A stretch of 50,769 nt of DNA from an uncultured Lachnospiraceae bacterium (lineage in GTDB: Bacteria; Bacillota; Clostridia; Lachnospirales; Lachnospiraceae): the NCBI GenBank assembly GCA_910585825.1, contig CAJUEY010000023.1:1-50769 (forward strand), in the 5' to 3' direction. Below the pieces are notes generated by a model. The model was given only the letters and a program-made list of their open reading frames with translations, did not search any database and was not told the origin of the DNA. Positions 24,680 through 33,436 of the stretch are shown here, piece after piece. Both the position numbers and the translations under genes were made by a program. Position 1 is the stretch's first letter, and each line of letters begins with the position of its first letter.

Positions 24680-25741
24680 TCAGCACAATTGGCGCGAAAT
24701 CATACAGCATATTTCAAAAATATCAGGATTTATCTTTATTCCGACATCCTTTCTCATTATCTCAAGAGCCTCTTCCCGATTGCAGCCCTCTTCTTCCGTC
24801 AAAGTGCAGTATTGTTCCATAACGGAGACAATCTGTGCGATCAGCGGAATCTCCTCTTTGGCCAGGCCGTCGGGATAACCGCTGCCATTCCAGCATTCAT
24901 GATGATGACGTATCATCTCAATGGCAGAACCTACAAAATCATTGTAGTCGCTGTTCACATAAAGATCGCTTAAAAACTTTGCTCCAATCCTGGTATGTGT
25001 CTGCATGATAGCAGCTTCCTCTTCGGTCAGCTCATCTTTCTTCTGAAGAATCTCTGTGGGAATTCCTATCTTCCCTATATCGCAAAGAGGCACTGCCAAT
25101 TCTATTGTATCAATAAATGTATCTGAAATCTTATCTTCAAACAGGGGTGAAAGCTGCATCCCCTGTGCTAAAAGCCTGCAATTCTTTTTCAGACGTTCTA
25201 TGTAATCTTCTCTGTAGCCCGCATTCTTCGCTGCAATATCTGCCAGCGCATACAAAATATTTCGTTTCTCCTGCTCCATTTGGCGCAGCTGTTCACTGAC
25301 AGAAACCTGCAGTTTCCTGTTTGCCTCTAACAGCTCTCTTTTGGCTGCGCTCAATCTAAGATGAACGCCCACGCGGGCTTCAATCACTTCCGGAACAAAA
25401 GGCTTTGTAATATAATCTTCTCCTCCCAGAGAAAGACCTTCTACAATATCTTCCGGATGATCAAAAGCCGAAATAAATATGATCGGAATATCTTTTGTCT
25501 CTTCACTCTTCTTCAGTCTCCGGCACAATTCGTAGCCATCCATACCCGGCATGGAAATATCCGTCAAAATCAGCTGCGGAGAAACTGTACCAACCGCCTC
25601 CAGCGCCTCCTCTCCGCTTTCATACAGAACCGGAGAACATCCCATATTTCTGATAATCTCTTCCAAGACCATCCGGTTTATTTCTACATCATCAACGATC
25701 AGGATCTTTTCTCCACCCTCGCTCGCGCTCTGATAAAACAT
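24680..25741 (-). CDS. Response regulator with degenerate HD-GYP domain
   Basis: A 353-residue protein: a receiver domain (LIVDDVEINRMVL, acceptor Asp in LILTDISMPGMDGYEL, Lys in DYITKPF), a coiled linker and an HD-GYP-like domain. Key residues differ from active cyclic di-GMP phosphodiesterases: the HD pair is CD (PLCDIGKIGIP), the HHE-x-x-DG motif reads HHECWNGSGYPDGL with Asn for Asp, and the later DVYDAL metal-ligand motif reads SVMEQYCTL. The N-terminal HT-R helix is also absent (YREDYIERLKK). It is probably a catalytically poor binding or signalling domain. AAGGAGTGA precedes the start. Encoded 4 nt after the histidine kinase gene, so it is likely that kinase's target. Confidence 0.9.
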   Translation of the reverse strand: MFYQSASEGGEKILIVDDVEINRMVLEEIIRNMGCSPVLYESGEEALEAVGTVSPQLILTDISMPGMDGYELCRRLKKSEETKDIPIIFISAFDHPEDIVEGLSLGGEDYITKPFVPEVIEARVGVHLRLSAAKRELLEANRKLQVSVSEQLRQMEQEKRNILYALADIAAKNAGYREDYIERLKKNCRLLAQGMQLSPLFEDKISDTFIDTIELAVPLCDIGKIGIPTEILQKKDELTEEEAAIMQTHTRIGAKFLSDLYVNSDYNDFVGSAIEMIRHHHECWNGSGYPDGLAKEEIPLIAQIVSVMEQYCTLTEEEGCNREEALEIMRKDVGIKINPDIFEICCMISRQLC

Positions 25742-25745
25742 CGTT

Positions 25746-27173
25746 TCACTCCTTTTGCTGCAGAAAATGATCTAACGTTTCATACTCAGTTATGATCTTA
25801 TCATAATTTTCTTTTTGTATTGCCATTTTAAGCCGAAGAACTACTCTGCCCACTTCACGGGGCGCTCCTTCTGTCAACTGTTTCACTGTTTCCATAAACA
25901 TTTCTGCTTTTTCCCAGTTTTTCATCTCTACACAGAGGATGAGTTTGGAAAGATTTTTCCTGAGGATATCTAAGTTCTTTGGCGTACCGTATTTTCTGGT
26001 ATTCAAAAGCTCCTGTTCCTCTTCCTCTCCTCTTTCCGGCACAATTGTACAGGAGAGCGTCTGCGCTGCAGAAACCGCATCTTCCTGCGCGACTTGCGCC
26101 CATATGGAGAAGGAAAAGGTACTGCCCCTGTTCTTCTCGCTTTCCACTCCGATTTTTCCGCCCATCAGCTCTACGAGCTGTTTGCAGATATTCAATCCAA
26201 GTCCGGTGCCGCCGTATTTTCTGGAAATCGACGCATCCACCTGGGAAAAGCTCTGGAATAATTTTTCTTTATCTTTATCATCAATACCGATTCCGGTATC
26301 TTTTACCATAAAAAATAATTCTATTTTGTCATTCACGCTGGCTGTCTGTACCGCCTCTACAGTAATCTTTCCGATAGACGTAAACTTCTGTGCATTGGAT
26401 ATCAAATTCCCCAGAATCTGCACAATACGAAGTTCATCTGCTATTATGTATTCCGGTATCTGGGGCGAGACTGTCATAAAGAAATCCAGACCTTTTTCTG
26501 TAATCTTGTTAATCTGATTCGATTTCACATAATCCAGCATATTCCGGAAATGAAATCTCCGGGGTTCTAACGTGAATTTCCCCGCTTCTAATTTGGAAAA
26601 ATCTAAAATATTGTTGATAATTTTATTCATATCGCCGCAGCAGCGCTCAATCAGCCGCAGTGACGGTTCGATCTCTCCGACAGTTCCTTCCGCCAACAGC
26701 TCCTTTACATTTCCCAGTATGCCGTTGACCGGGGTTCTCAACTCATGGGTTACATTTGCGACAAACTCGGACTTTACTTTAAGCGCCTCATCTGCTTCAC
26801 TGCGCACCTGTTCAATCTCTTTATTCAAAAATTCTTTTTCTAATATATCGTTCGCCATACATATATATGTATTTGGACAGTCTCTGCTGCATAAAACCTT
26901 CGCCTCTACCGGAAAACAGGTAAGATTCTTACGGTATGCCGTCAGTTTCTGCACCTTGTCTCCAAAAGAGATATCTGCAGTAAACCGATCTTCTGTCAAA
27001 TGAAATGTGTTCGGAAAGATGTCGCTAATCTGCACTCCCTTCAGAGCATCTCCATATTCCAGTTTTTCCCGTGCGGTATGATTCCCATAGGTAATCATAC
27101 CTCCGGCGTCAAAAAAAAGAATCATTTCCAATGCATCTTCCAGAGGAAAGATGCTGTTTTCTAGTTGTTTCAT
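25746..27173 (-). CDS. Soluble PAS-domain sensor histidine kinase
   Basis: A kinase of about 475 residues without membrane segments. The N-terminal 110 residues look like a PAS domain (ALEMILFFDAGGMITYGN), then a helix, HisKA (FVANVTHELRTPVNGILG, phospho-accepting His) and the ATPase (ILGNLISNAQKFT, VKDTGIGIDD, GTGLGLNICKQL). About 65 further residues form a charged helical tail of unknown function that is not an obvious HPt domain. The start at 27173 is chosen because GGGAGGATAGG lies directly before it. It heads the chemosensory transcription unit behind a terminator and probably phosphorylates the adjacent response regulator. Confidence 0.92.
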   Translation of the reverse strand: MKQLENSIFPLEDALEMILFFDAGGMITYGNHTAREKLEYGDALKGVQISDIFPNTFHLTEDRFTADISFGDKVQKLTAYRKNLTCFPVEAKVLCSRDCPNTYICMANDILEKEFLNKEIEQVRSEADEALKVKSEFVANVTHELRTPVNGILGNVKELLAEGTVGEIEPSLRLIERCCGDMNKIINNILDFSKLEAGKFTLEPRRFHFRNMLDYVKSNQINKITEKGLDFFMTVSPQIPEYIIADELRIVQILGNLISNAQKFTSIGKITVEAVQTASVNDKIELFFMVKDTGIGIDDKDKEKLFQSFSQVDASISRKYGGTGLGLNICKQLVELMGGKIGVESEKNRGSTFSFSIWAQVAQEDAVSAAQTLSCTIVPERGEEEEQELLNTRKYGTPKNLDILRKNLSKLILCVEMKNWEKAEMFMETVKQLTEGAPREVGRVVLRLKMAIQKENYDKIITEYETLDHFLQQKE

Positions 27174-27192
27174 CCTATCCTCCCACATAAAC

Positions 27193-27233
27193 TTTAAAAA
27201 GGCAGCAAAAAATTTCTACACTTCTTTGCTGCC
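27193..27233 (-). terminator. Intrinsic terminator between the HD-GYP gene and the histidine kinase gene
   Basis: On the minus strand GGCAGCAAA pairs with TTTGCTGCC (27201-27233) and is followed by TTTTTAAAG. It ends the HD-GYP transcript and implies that the chemosensory operon has its own start, or depends on read-through. Confidence 0.85.
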
Positions 27234-27261
27234 TGCTATATGCTTTCGTTATTAAAAACAA

Positions 27262-28338
27262 TTAGGACATGTCATTCATTTCCAAAGAATTGAAAAGCTC
27301 CTCTTTTGCAAGCCTAAAACATTCCAATACATCCGGCGGAAACTGACCGCACTCTCCATTTATGATCATATCATATGCTACATTCTTTGGATATGGACTT
27401 TTGTATACCCTGGGGCTTATCAACGCGTCATAAACATCTGCTATGGCAACAATTTGTGCACTAATTGGAATATCATCTCCCGCCAAATGATCCGGATATC
27501 CTTTTCCATCCCATCTTTCATGGTGATGACGGCATATTTCATAACAATATCGATCAAACTCGCTCGTCTGATTCCTGTAAAATTTCTGAAGTATATCACA
27601 ACCAATAGTCGTATGAGACTTCATAATCTCAAACTCTTCATCCGTTAAGCGTCCGGGCTTTAACAAAATAGCATCCGGAATCCCGATCTTGCCTATATCG
27701 TGCAAAACTGACGCTCTGGTAATCAAATCCATCTGCTGCTCTTTCAAACCATACTTCGGGAAATTCTCCATCATATACTTCAACATGATTTTCGTGAAAT
27801 ATTTAATGCGTTTTGTATGATCTCCTGTCTCTGCATTTCTGGATTCAATTACAGAACTGAGCGCATCTATTACAAATTCATTGTTGTCATTGATTTCTTT
27901 CTGCTGTGCTAAAATTGCTTTCTCCTGCTCTTTTAACCGCAGTTTCATGCTATGTTTATTCTGATACAGTTCTATGATGTTTTTACATCTCTTCTTAACA
28001 ATATATGGATAAAACGGTTTATGTATCACATCAGCCACTCCATAAGAGTATGCCCTGTCTTCACTGTCGCCAATCGTCTCGCTGGTAATCAGTATAACGG
28101 GAATCTCATCAAGTAGCCCGCGTTCTTTCATATATTCCAGAACATTAAATCCATCCAGAACCGGCATGATAATATCCAGTAAAATCAGCACAATATTATG
28201 ATTGTTCTCCATCTGACAAATCGCTTCCTGCCCGTTTGAAGCCTCTATTCTTACATAATCTTCATCTTCAAACATTCCATCTAATATAAGTCTGTTTATT
28301 TCTTCATCATCAACAATTAATATCTGCTGTTTATCCAT
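27262..28338 (-). CDS. Response regulator with canonical HD-GYP domain (probable c-di-GMP phosphodiesterase)
   Basis: A 358-residue RpfG-like protein. The receiver has LIVDDEEINRLIL, acceptor Asp in LILLDIIMPVLDGFNV and Lys in VIHKPFYPY. The HD-GYP domain is complete: ETGDHTKRIKYF, SVLHDIGKIGIPDAILLKPG, IMKSHTTIGCDIL, HHERWDGKGYPDHLAG and AIADVYDALISPRVYK. Such enzymes hydrolyse cyclic di-GMP. It probably represents a second-messenger output of the sensory genes downstream. The ribosome binding site is weak, with only GGAG about 18 nt upstream. Confidence 0.93.
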   Translation of the reverse strand: MDKQQILIVDDEEINRLILDGMFEDEDYVRIEASNGQEAICQMENNHNIVLILLDIIMPVLDGFNVLEYMKERGLLDEIPVILITSETIGDSEDRAYSYGVADVIHKPFYPYIVKKRCKNIIELYQNKHSMKLRLKEQEKAILAQQKEINDNNEFVIDALSSVIESRNAETGDHTKRIKYFTKIMLKYMMENFPKYGLKEQQMDLITRASVLHDIGKIGIPDAILLKPGRLTDEEFEIMKSHTTIGCDILQKFYRNQTSEFDRYCYEICRHHHERWDGKGYPDHLAGDDIPISAQIVAIADVYDALISPRVYKSPYPKNVAYDMIINGECGQFPPDVLECFRLAKEELFNSLEMNDMS

Positions 28339-28653
28339 TATTTTTCTTTTTTATAACTCCTTACTGTTCATGCTATCTGTTAATTAAAATACCACTTTTA
28401 CGTTAAAATGTCAATTAATTTCTACCTTATAGCCCCATGGCATATATTTACAATTACAACAGGCCGGATATCTTGTATTAGCTCAGCCCAGAACATTCCA
28501 CTTTGCTGCAAAACACATAAGAATGTGAAGGTTTTTCTTAATTGTTATTGATTCCCTTTCAAACTGGCTTGTTTATTTTTAAGAAAACTGGCACTTTATG
28601 CAATGCCACTATGTGTGTATGATAGGTAAAAAACAGAAATGAGGGATTACATT
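28339..28653. other. Divergent intergenic region, no gene seen
   Basis: This 315-nt gap separates the minus-strand HD-GYP gene from the plus-strand ECF component. It is AT-rich. Apart from the promoter near 28595-28623 and a small inverted repeat TGGCA/TGCCA within that promoter, I see no open frame, riboswitch or strong hairpin. Confidence 0.6.
28595..28623 (+). promoter_or_regulatory. Promoter candidate for the ECF S component
   Basis: TTTATG (28595-28600) and an extended -10 TGTGTATGAT ending at 28623, spacer 17 bp. TGGCA...TGCCA overlaps the -35 and could be an operator. The -35 match is poor. Confidence 0.4.
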
Positions 28654-29259
28654 ATGACAAAAAACGAAAAAAACACAAAACAACTGATCCTCGCAGCACT
28701 TATGGCGGCATTCACCTGTGTTGCGACAATGATTATCAAAATACCTACGCCGACCTTTGGCTATATACATTTGGGAGACGGCATGGTTTTACTCTGCGGC
28801 ATTATCTTCGGCCCTTTCATCGGCGGTCTTTCTGCCGGAATCGGCTCCATGTTCTCTGATATTTTCTCCGGCTATGCCTCCTGGGCGCCCGCGACTTTCA
28901 TCATCAAAGCGCTTACCGCAGGCATTATGGGCTTTCTGTTCCGCATGCTGAAACAAAAAATGTCCGCCCGTGGCAACAGCATATGTGTCATCATTGGCGG
29001 ACTGGCCGGCGAAACAATTATGGTCGTCGGATATTTTCTTTATGAAACAGCGCTGGCAGCATTTTCCTCCGGCGGATTTACAAAAGCCGCTCTCTATGCG
29101 GGGGCAGTCTCTTCTGCCACCGGCATCCCGTTTAATATCATTCAGGGTGTTGTGGGCATTGTAATCGCATTGGCGCTGCTGCCTGTTTTACTGCAGATTT
29201 CCGATATCAGAAGTCAAATTTTAAATAACCCTGAGAATCAATCTAAGGCAAGCTTATAA
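28654..29259 (+). CDS. ECF transporter S component, substrate uncertain
   Basis: A hydrophobic protein of about 201 residues with five to six membrane segments. The pattern LILAALMAAFTCVATMIIKI, then GYIHLGDGMVLLCGIIFGP, GGLSAGIGSMFSDIFSGYA and APATFIIKALTAGIMGFL is typical of S components in the pyridoxine/hydroxymethylpyrimidine-like group of vitamin-uptake transporters. The true ligand cannot be told from sequence alone and no riboswitch was seen. The start at 28654 follows GAGGG; an ATG at 28639 lacks a site. Its last 22 nt overlap the convergent galM 3' end. Confidence 0.85.
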   Translation: MTKNEKNTKQLILAALMAAFTCVATMIIKIPTPTFGYIHLGDGMVLLCGIIFGPFIGGLSAGIGSMFSDIFSGYASWAPATFIIKALTAGIMGFLFRMLKQKMSARGNSICVIIGGLAGETIMVVGYFLYETALAAFSSGGFTKAALYAGAVSSATGIPFNIIQGVVGIVIALALLPVLLQISDIRSQILNNPENQSKASL

Positions 29260-30290
29260 ATCGTTACAGAAGAATATATCTGATTTGCTTTCAAAAACGG
29301 CGCCAAAAAGGCTGGCTCATTCACTGCATTCGGAACATACTGAGATTCCAGACAAAAGCCATGCCGCTCTCCATAGACAGCGCCGTTTTTGCCTTTGTGC
29401 TCATGAATAAAGTTTCCTGTATACAGCTGAACTCCGGGACAATCCGTATATGCATACAGATGAATGCCTGTATCCTCACAAACAGCTTCTGCCATAAGCG
29501 CAAGGTTTCCCTTGTTATCTAATATAAAATTATGATCGTATCCTTTCGCATAACGAATTTGGTCATAATCATCCTCTATACCTTGCCCAATTTCCTTAAA
29601 ATCTCTGAAATCTAAGGGCGTATTTTCTACAGAACGGATTTCTCCTGTAGGTACTGAGCCAACCGGAGCAAGGGGAGTAAAGGAATCCGCATACAATTTC
29701 AGTTTCTGACTTCCGATATACCCTGCATCATCTCCCGCGAGATTAAAATAGCTGTGATTTGTCATATTGGCTATGGTATCTTTATCAGAAACTGCCTCAT
29801 ATGCAATCCGAAGAGCATCTTCTTCATCCAGCGTAAATGTAACTTTTATTGTCATATTTCCCGGAAATCCCTGTTCCAAATCTTTGCTTAAAATTTTAAG
29901 CGTCAATGCATTCTGTTCTTCATCCATGGATTCCGGCTCCCACATTTTATGGCTGACGCCGTTGCTGCCGCTGTGCAGGTTATTCGTGTCGTTGTTTGCT
30001 TCCAATGTATATTCCGTCCCGTCAATGACAACCTTTGCATTTGCTATACGATTGGCGCATCTGCCTACTGTCGCTCCAAAATACAGGCCTTTGTTGTCCA
30101 GATAGGAAACCGGATCATCATAACCTAAAACAACATCTCGCATTGTTCCTGTTTTGTCACGGAACAAAAAGGATACCAGTGTAGCCCCCAATGTACTGAT
30201 TTTGGCCTGCGTATCATTTCCGTTGGTCAGTGTAAACAACTCCACATTATTTCCCCGGCCGTCTGTTCCAATGTTTTTTCTTGTGATCAT
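29238..30290 (-). CDS. galM: Aldose 1-epimerase (galactose mutarotase)
   Basis: A 350-residue GalM. GRCANRIANAKVVIDGTEY and NNLHSGSNGVSHKMWE come from the N-terminal half, TNHSYFNLAGD holds the catalytic His, and GFCLESQYVPNAVN the catalytic Glu. It interconverts alpha and beta anomers of galactose and glucose in the Leloir pathway. The start at 30290 follows AGGAGAGGAGAAAGG; an 11-residue upstream extension has no ribosome binding site. It lies 60 nt after secA in the same direction, and a short GC stem (30329-30344) is between them. Confidence 0.95.
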   Translation of the reverse strand: MITRKNIGTDGRGNNVELFTLTNGNDTQAKISTLGATLVSFLFRDKTGTMRDVVLGYDDPVSYLDNKGLYFGATVGRCANRIANAKVVIDGTEYTLEANNDTNNLHSGSNGVSHKMWEPESMDEEQNALTLKILSKDLEQGFPGNMTIKVTFTLDEEDALRIAYEAVSDKDTIANMTNHSYFNLAGDDAGYIGSQKLKLYADSFTPLAPVGSVPTGEIRSVENTPLDFRDFKEIGQGIEDDYDQIRYAKGYDHNFILDNKGNLALMAEAVCEDTGIHLYAYTDCPGVQLYTGNFIHEHKGKNGAVYGERHGFCLESQYVPNAVNEPAFLAPFLKANQIYSSVTIYKLALD

Positions 30291-30350
30291 ACCCTTTCTC
30301 CTCTCCTGAAAAGTGAGACCCATACGCTATCCGGCTAACCGGATGGAATA

Positions 30351-32921
30351 CTAATTCTGTTTTCCGCAGCACTGCTTATATTTCTTGCCGCTTCCGCAGG
30401 GACATGGGTCGTTTGGATATATTTTTGCCTTACTGCGTTTTTTCGGAGTATTGGCTGCAGAATCGTCTTTATTGGTTCCGGTAACTTTTGCAACCTGCTC
30501 TCTTTCTACTTTCTCTTCAATTCTGACATGATAGAGCAGACGAATGGTGTCCTCCTGAATGGCTGCAATCATACCGTCAAACATATCAAATCCGCTCATC
30601 TTATATTCTACCAACGGATCTCTCTGTCCGTATGCCTGCAGACCGATTCCCTGACGGAGCTGATCCATATCATCAATATGATCCATCCATTTTCTGTCGA
30701 TTACTTTCAAGAGTACAACCCGTTCCAATTCCCGAAACTGTTCCGGTTCCGGAAACTCTGTCTCTTTCGCCTCATACAATTTGACTGCCTGCTCTTTCAG
30801 CAAATGCTTTAATTCTTTGCAGTTTTTCATATTGCTTATTACATCCGGCGCAATCGGCTGCAGAGGGATAATCGGAAGAAGCACTTCATTCAATCCCTTA
30901 ATATCCCATTCTTCTGCAGGAAGTTCATTGGAAATACAAGTATCTGTAATCGCCTCCACACGGTCTGTAATCATCTTAAAGATAACATCTCTCATGCTTT
31001 CTCCGTTTAAAACGCGAAGACGCTCTGCATAAATAATCTCCCTTTGTTCGTTCATAACCTGATCGTACTCCAGAAGATTTTTACGAATTCCATAGTTATT
31101 GAATTCAATTTTGCTCTGAGCCTTTTCAATTGCACTGGAAAGCATCTTATGCTGAATCTCCTCGCCGTCCGGAACTCCCAAAGCATTGAACATCCCCATT
31201 AATTTTTCGGAGCCAAACAAGCGCATCAGATCATCTTCCAAAGCAATATAGAACTGTGACTCACCCGGGTCTCCCTGACGACCGGAGCGTCCTCTTAACT
31301 GATTGTCGATTCGTCTGGATTCATGACGCTCTGTACCGATAATCTTTAGACCCCCGGCTGCTTTTGCCTCATCATCCAGTTTGATATCCGTACCACGGCC
31401 CGCCATATTCGTAGCAATGGTAACAGCGCCGTGCTGACCTGCCTGCGCTACAATCTCAGCCTCTAATTCATGAAATTTCGCATTCAAAACATTGTGGGGA
31501 ATTCCCCGGCGTTTTAACATTTTACTGATTTCTTCGGATATATCTATGGTAATGGTGCCCACCAGCACAGGCTGTCCCTTTGCATGAGCCTCTTCTACCG
31601 CATCGCATACGGCATGAAACTTCTCTTTCTTGGTTTTGTATACTACATCCTGTAAATCTTTTCTCTGCACCGGTACGTTTGTTGGAATTTCAATGACATC
31701 CATGCTGTAGATATCCCGGAACTCTTTTTCTTCTGTCAAAGCCGTACCGGTCATACCGCATTTTTTTTCAAATTTATTGAAAAAGTTCTGGAAAGTAATC
31801 GTCGCCAATGTCTTGCTTTCTCTTTTTACTTTTACATGCTCTTTAGCTTCGATTGCCTGATGCAGGCCGTCGGAATAACGGCGTCCCGGCATGATTCGTC
31901 CGGTAAATTCATCTACAATCAGAACCTGATCGTCTTTTACCACATAATCCTGATCTCGAAACATCAGATAATGAGCCCGAAGCGCCAGAATAATATTATG
32001 CTGAATCTCTAAGTTCTCAGCATCTGCCAGATTCTCTATCCGGAAGAACTGCTCTACTTTCTTAACGCCTTCCTGTGTCAGGTTAACAACTTTATCCTTC
32101 TCATTTACGATAAAATCTCCTGTTTCTTCAATTTCAACCCCCATTATGGCATCCATTTTGGAAAATTCCTGGCTTTCTTCTCCTCGTACCATCTGCTGCG
32201 CAAGAATATCGCAAGCCTCATAGAGACGAGTGGATTTACCGCTCTGGCCAGAAATGATCAGAGGCGTTCTGGCCTCGTCAATTAGTACCGAATCCACCTC
32301 GTCGATAATGGCATAATGCAGGCCTCTCTGTACCAGCTGCTCTTTGTAAATCACCATATTGTCTCTCAGATAATCAAAGCCCAATTCGTTATTTGTAATA
32401 TAAGTAATATCGCAGTTGTAGGCTTCGCGTCTTTCGTCGTTGTCCATAGAGTTTAGGACAACGCCTACGGTAAGCCCCAGAAATTCATGAATCTGTCCCA
32501 TCCATTCTGCATCACGCTTTGCCAGATAATCATTTACCGTAACAATACAGACGCCTTTTCCTTCTAACGCATTCAGATAAGCCGGAAGTGTCGATACTAA
32601 TGTTTTACCTTCACCGGTACGCATCTCTGCAATACGTCCCTGATGTAGAATAATGCCGCCGATCAGCTGAACCCGGTAATGCTCCATATTAAGCACCCGC
32701 CTTGCAGCCTCCCGCACAGTTGCAAACGCCTCCGGAAGAAGATCATCCAATGTCTCTCCTGACTGAAATCTATCTTTATATTCCTTTGTCTTATTTCGAA
32801 GTTCTTCATCTGTCAAGGCTGCCATTGAATCATGATATGATTCAATTTTTTCAACAATGGGCCTTATTCTTTTTAACTCCCGTTCGCTATGTGTTCCAAA
32901 TAGTTTTGTAAATGCATTCAT
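30351..32921 (-). CDS. secA: Preprotein translocase ATPase SecA
   Basis: An 856-residue SecA. The Walker A is EMRTGEGKTLVSTLPAYL, the DEAD-like motif lies in AIIDEVDSVLIDEARTPLII, and the second ATPase domain has ITIATNMAGRGTDIKL and RQGDPGESQFYIALEDDLM. The C-terminal zinc-binding tail is intact (PNDPCPCGSGKKYKQCCG), for SecB or ribosome/lipid contact. It drives proteins through SecYEG and would export the large surface proteins encoded downstream in this window. AGGAG precedes the start. Confidence 0.98.
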   Translation of the reverse strand: MNAFTKLFGTHSERELKRIRPIVEKIESYHDSMAALTDEELRNKTKEYKDRFQSGETLDDLLPEAFATVREAARRVLNMEHYRVQLIGGIILHQGRIAEMRTGEGKTLVSTLPAYLNALEGKGVCIVTVNDYLAKRDAEWMGQIHEFLGLTVGVVLNSMDNDERREAYNCDITYITNNELGFDYLRDNMVIYKEQLVQRGLHYAIIDEVDSVLIDEARTPLIISGQSGKSTRLYEACDILAQQMVRGEESQEFSKMDAIMGVEIEETGDFIVNEKDKVVNLTQEGVKKVEQFFRIENLADAENLEIQHNIILALRAHYLMFRDQDYVVKDDQVLIVDEFTGRIMPGRRYSDGLHQAIEAKEHVKVKRESKTLATITFQNFFNKFEKKCGMTGTALTEEKEFRDIYSMDVIEIPTNVPVQRKDLQDVVYKTKKEKFHAVCDAVEEAHAKGQPVLVGTITIDISEEISKMLKRRGIPHNVLNAKFHELEAEIVAQAGQHGAVTIATNMAGRGTDIKLDDEAKAAGGLKIIGTERHESRRIDNQLRGRSGRQGDPGESQFYIALEDDLMRLFGSEKLMGMFNALGVPDGEEIQHKMLSSAIEKAQSKIEFNNYGIRKNLLEYDQVMNEQREIIYAERLRVLNGESMRDVIFKMITDRVEAITDTCISNELPAEEWDIKGLNEVLLPIIPLQPIAPDVISNMKNCKELKHLLKEQAVKLYEAKETEFPEPEQFRELERVVLLKVIDRKWMDHIDDMDQLRQGIGLQAYGQRDPLVEYKMSGFDMFDGMIAAIQEDTIRLLYHVRIEEKVEREQVAKVTGTNKDDSAANTPKKRSKAKIYPNDPCPCGSGKKYKQCCGKQN

Positions 32922-32975
32922 ATATGACTCCTATCACTTTATTTGTAATCATTATTTTCTTTAAGCACAATGTTT

Positions 32976-33004
32976 ATTGTACCACTTTCCCTTCTCATTA
33001 ACAA
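32976..33004 (-). promoter_or_regulatory. Sigma-A promoter of secA
   Basis: On the minus strand TTGTTA (32999-33004) and TACAAT (32976-32981) are 17 bp apart, about 55 nt before the secA start. Confidence 0.6.
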
Positions 33005-33024
33005 TATAGAAAACCATAAATGAT

Positions 33025-33053
33025 TTGTTAACTTTTTGAGAATATGATATACT
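33025..33053 (+). promoter_or_regulatory. Sigma-A promoter of the TSCPD-domain gene
   Basis: TTGTTA (33025-33030) and TATACT (33048-33053) with a 17-bp spacer and a TG extension one base before the -10. It is arranged back to back with the secA promoter. Confidence 0.7.
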
Positions 33054-33098
33054 AAGGACGGTAAACGAATCAATTTATATGCAAAGGAGATATCTGTT

Positions 33099-33353
33099 AT
33101 GAAATACACCTATCGTACAAATGGAACCTGCTCTTCTCAGATCGAGCTGGAATTAGACGGCGACATTGTTCACAACGTAAAATTCACCGGCGGATGCGAC
33201 GGCAATTTGAAAGCCATTCCCCAATTGGTGGAGGGCATGACAGTAGATGAAGTGGAAAAGCGAATCGGCGGCATTCGCTGTGGTTTTAAAAATACTTCCT
33301 GCGGTGATCAGCTTGCCAAAGCCTGTCGTCTTGCATTACAGGAAAATGCATAG
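33099..33353 (+). CDS. TSCPD domain protein (TIGR03905 family)
   Basis: An 84-residue protein with two halves joined by conserved cysteines: GTCSSQIELELDGDIV, VKFTGGCDGNLKAIPQLVEG, IGGIRCGFKNTSCGDQLAKA. This matches the small TSCPD family, named after a domain also found at the C-terminus of some ribonucleotide reductases. The cysteines suggest metal or redox binding; no activity is known to me. Clear AAAGGAG, own promoter and terminator. Confidence 0.88.
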   Translation: MKYTYRTNGTCSSQIELELDGDIVHNVKFTGGCDGNLKAIPQLVEGMTVDEVEKRIGGIRCGFKNTSCGDQLAKACRLALQENA

Positions 33354-33371
33354 CCAAACCTTTAAAACCCA

Positions 33372-33413
33372 AAAACGTGCCTGCACCAATAACAATCGGT
33401 GCAGACACGTTTT
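33372..33413. terminator. Bidirectional terminator between the TSCPD gene and the LRR gene
   Basis: AAAACGTG-CTGCACC pairs with GGTGCAG-CACGTTTT (one mismatch), with T run on the plus strand and A run on the left, so it works in both directions between convergent genes. Confidence 0.88.
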
Positions 33414-33436
33414 TTTGAAATAAAATCTTTTGCAGT

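Noticed and set aside
24009..24878. A 289-codon plus-strand ORF opposite cheR
   Set aside because: It runs antisense to a clear cheR and the end of the HD-GYP gene, has no recognisable motif and no suitable start site.
15052..28338. Ordinary flagellar chemotaxis operon
   Set aside because: No flagellar, motor or CheC/CheD/CheX gene is visible, and the cluster includes hybrid kinase, HPt and HD-GYP genes. It cannot be excluded without the rest of the genome.
28339..28653. Vitamin riboswitch (TPP, THF) before the ECF S component
   Set aside because: None of the conserved core sequences of these riboswitches was found in the gap.
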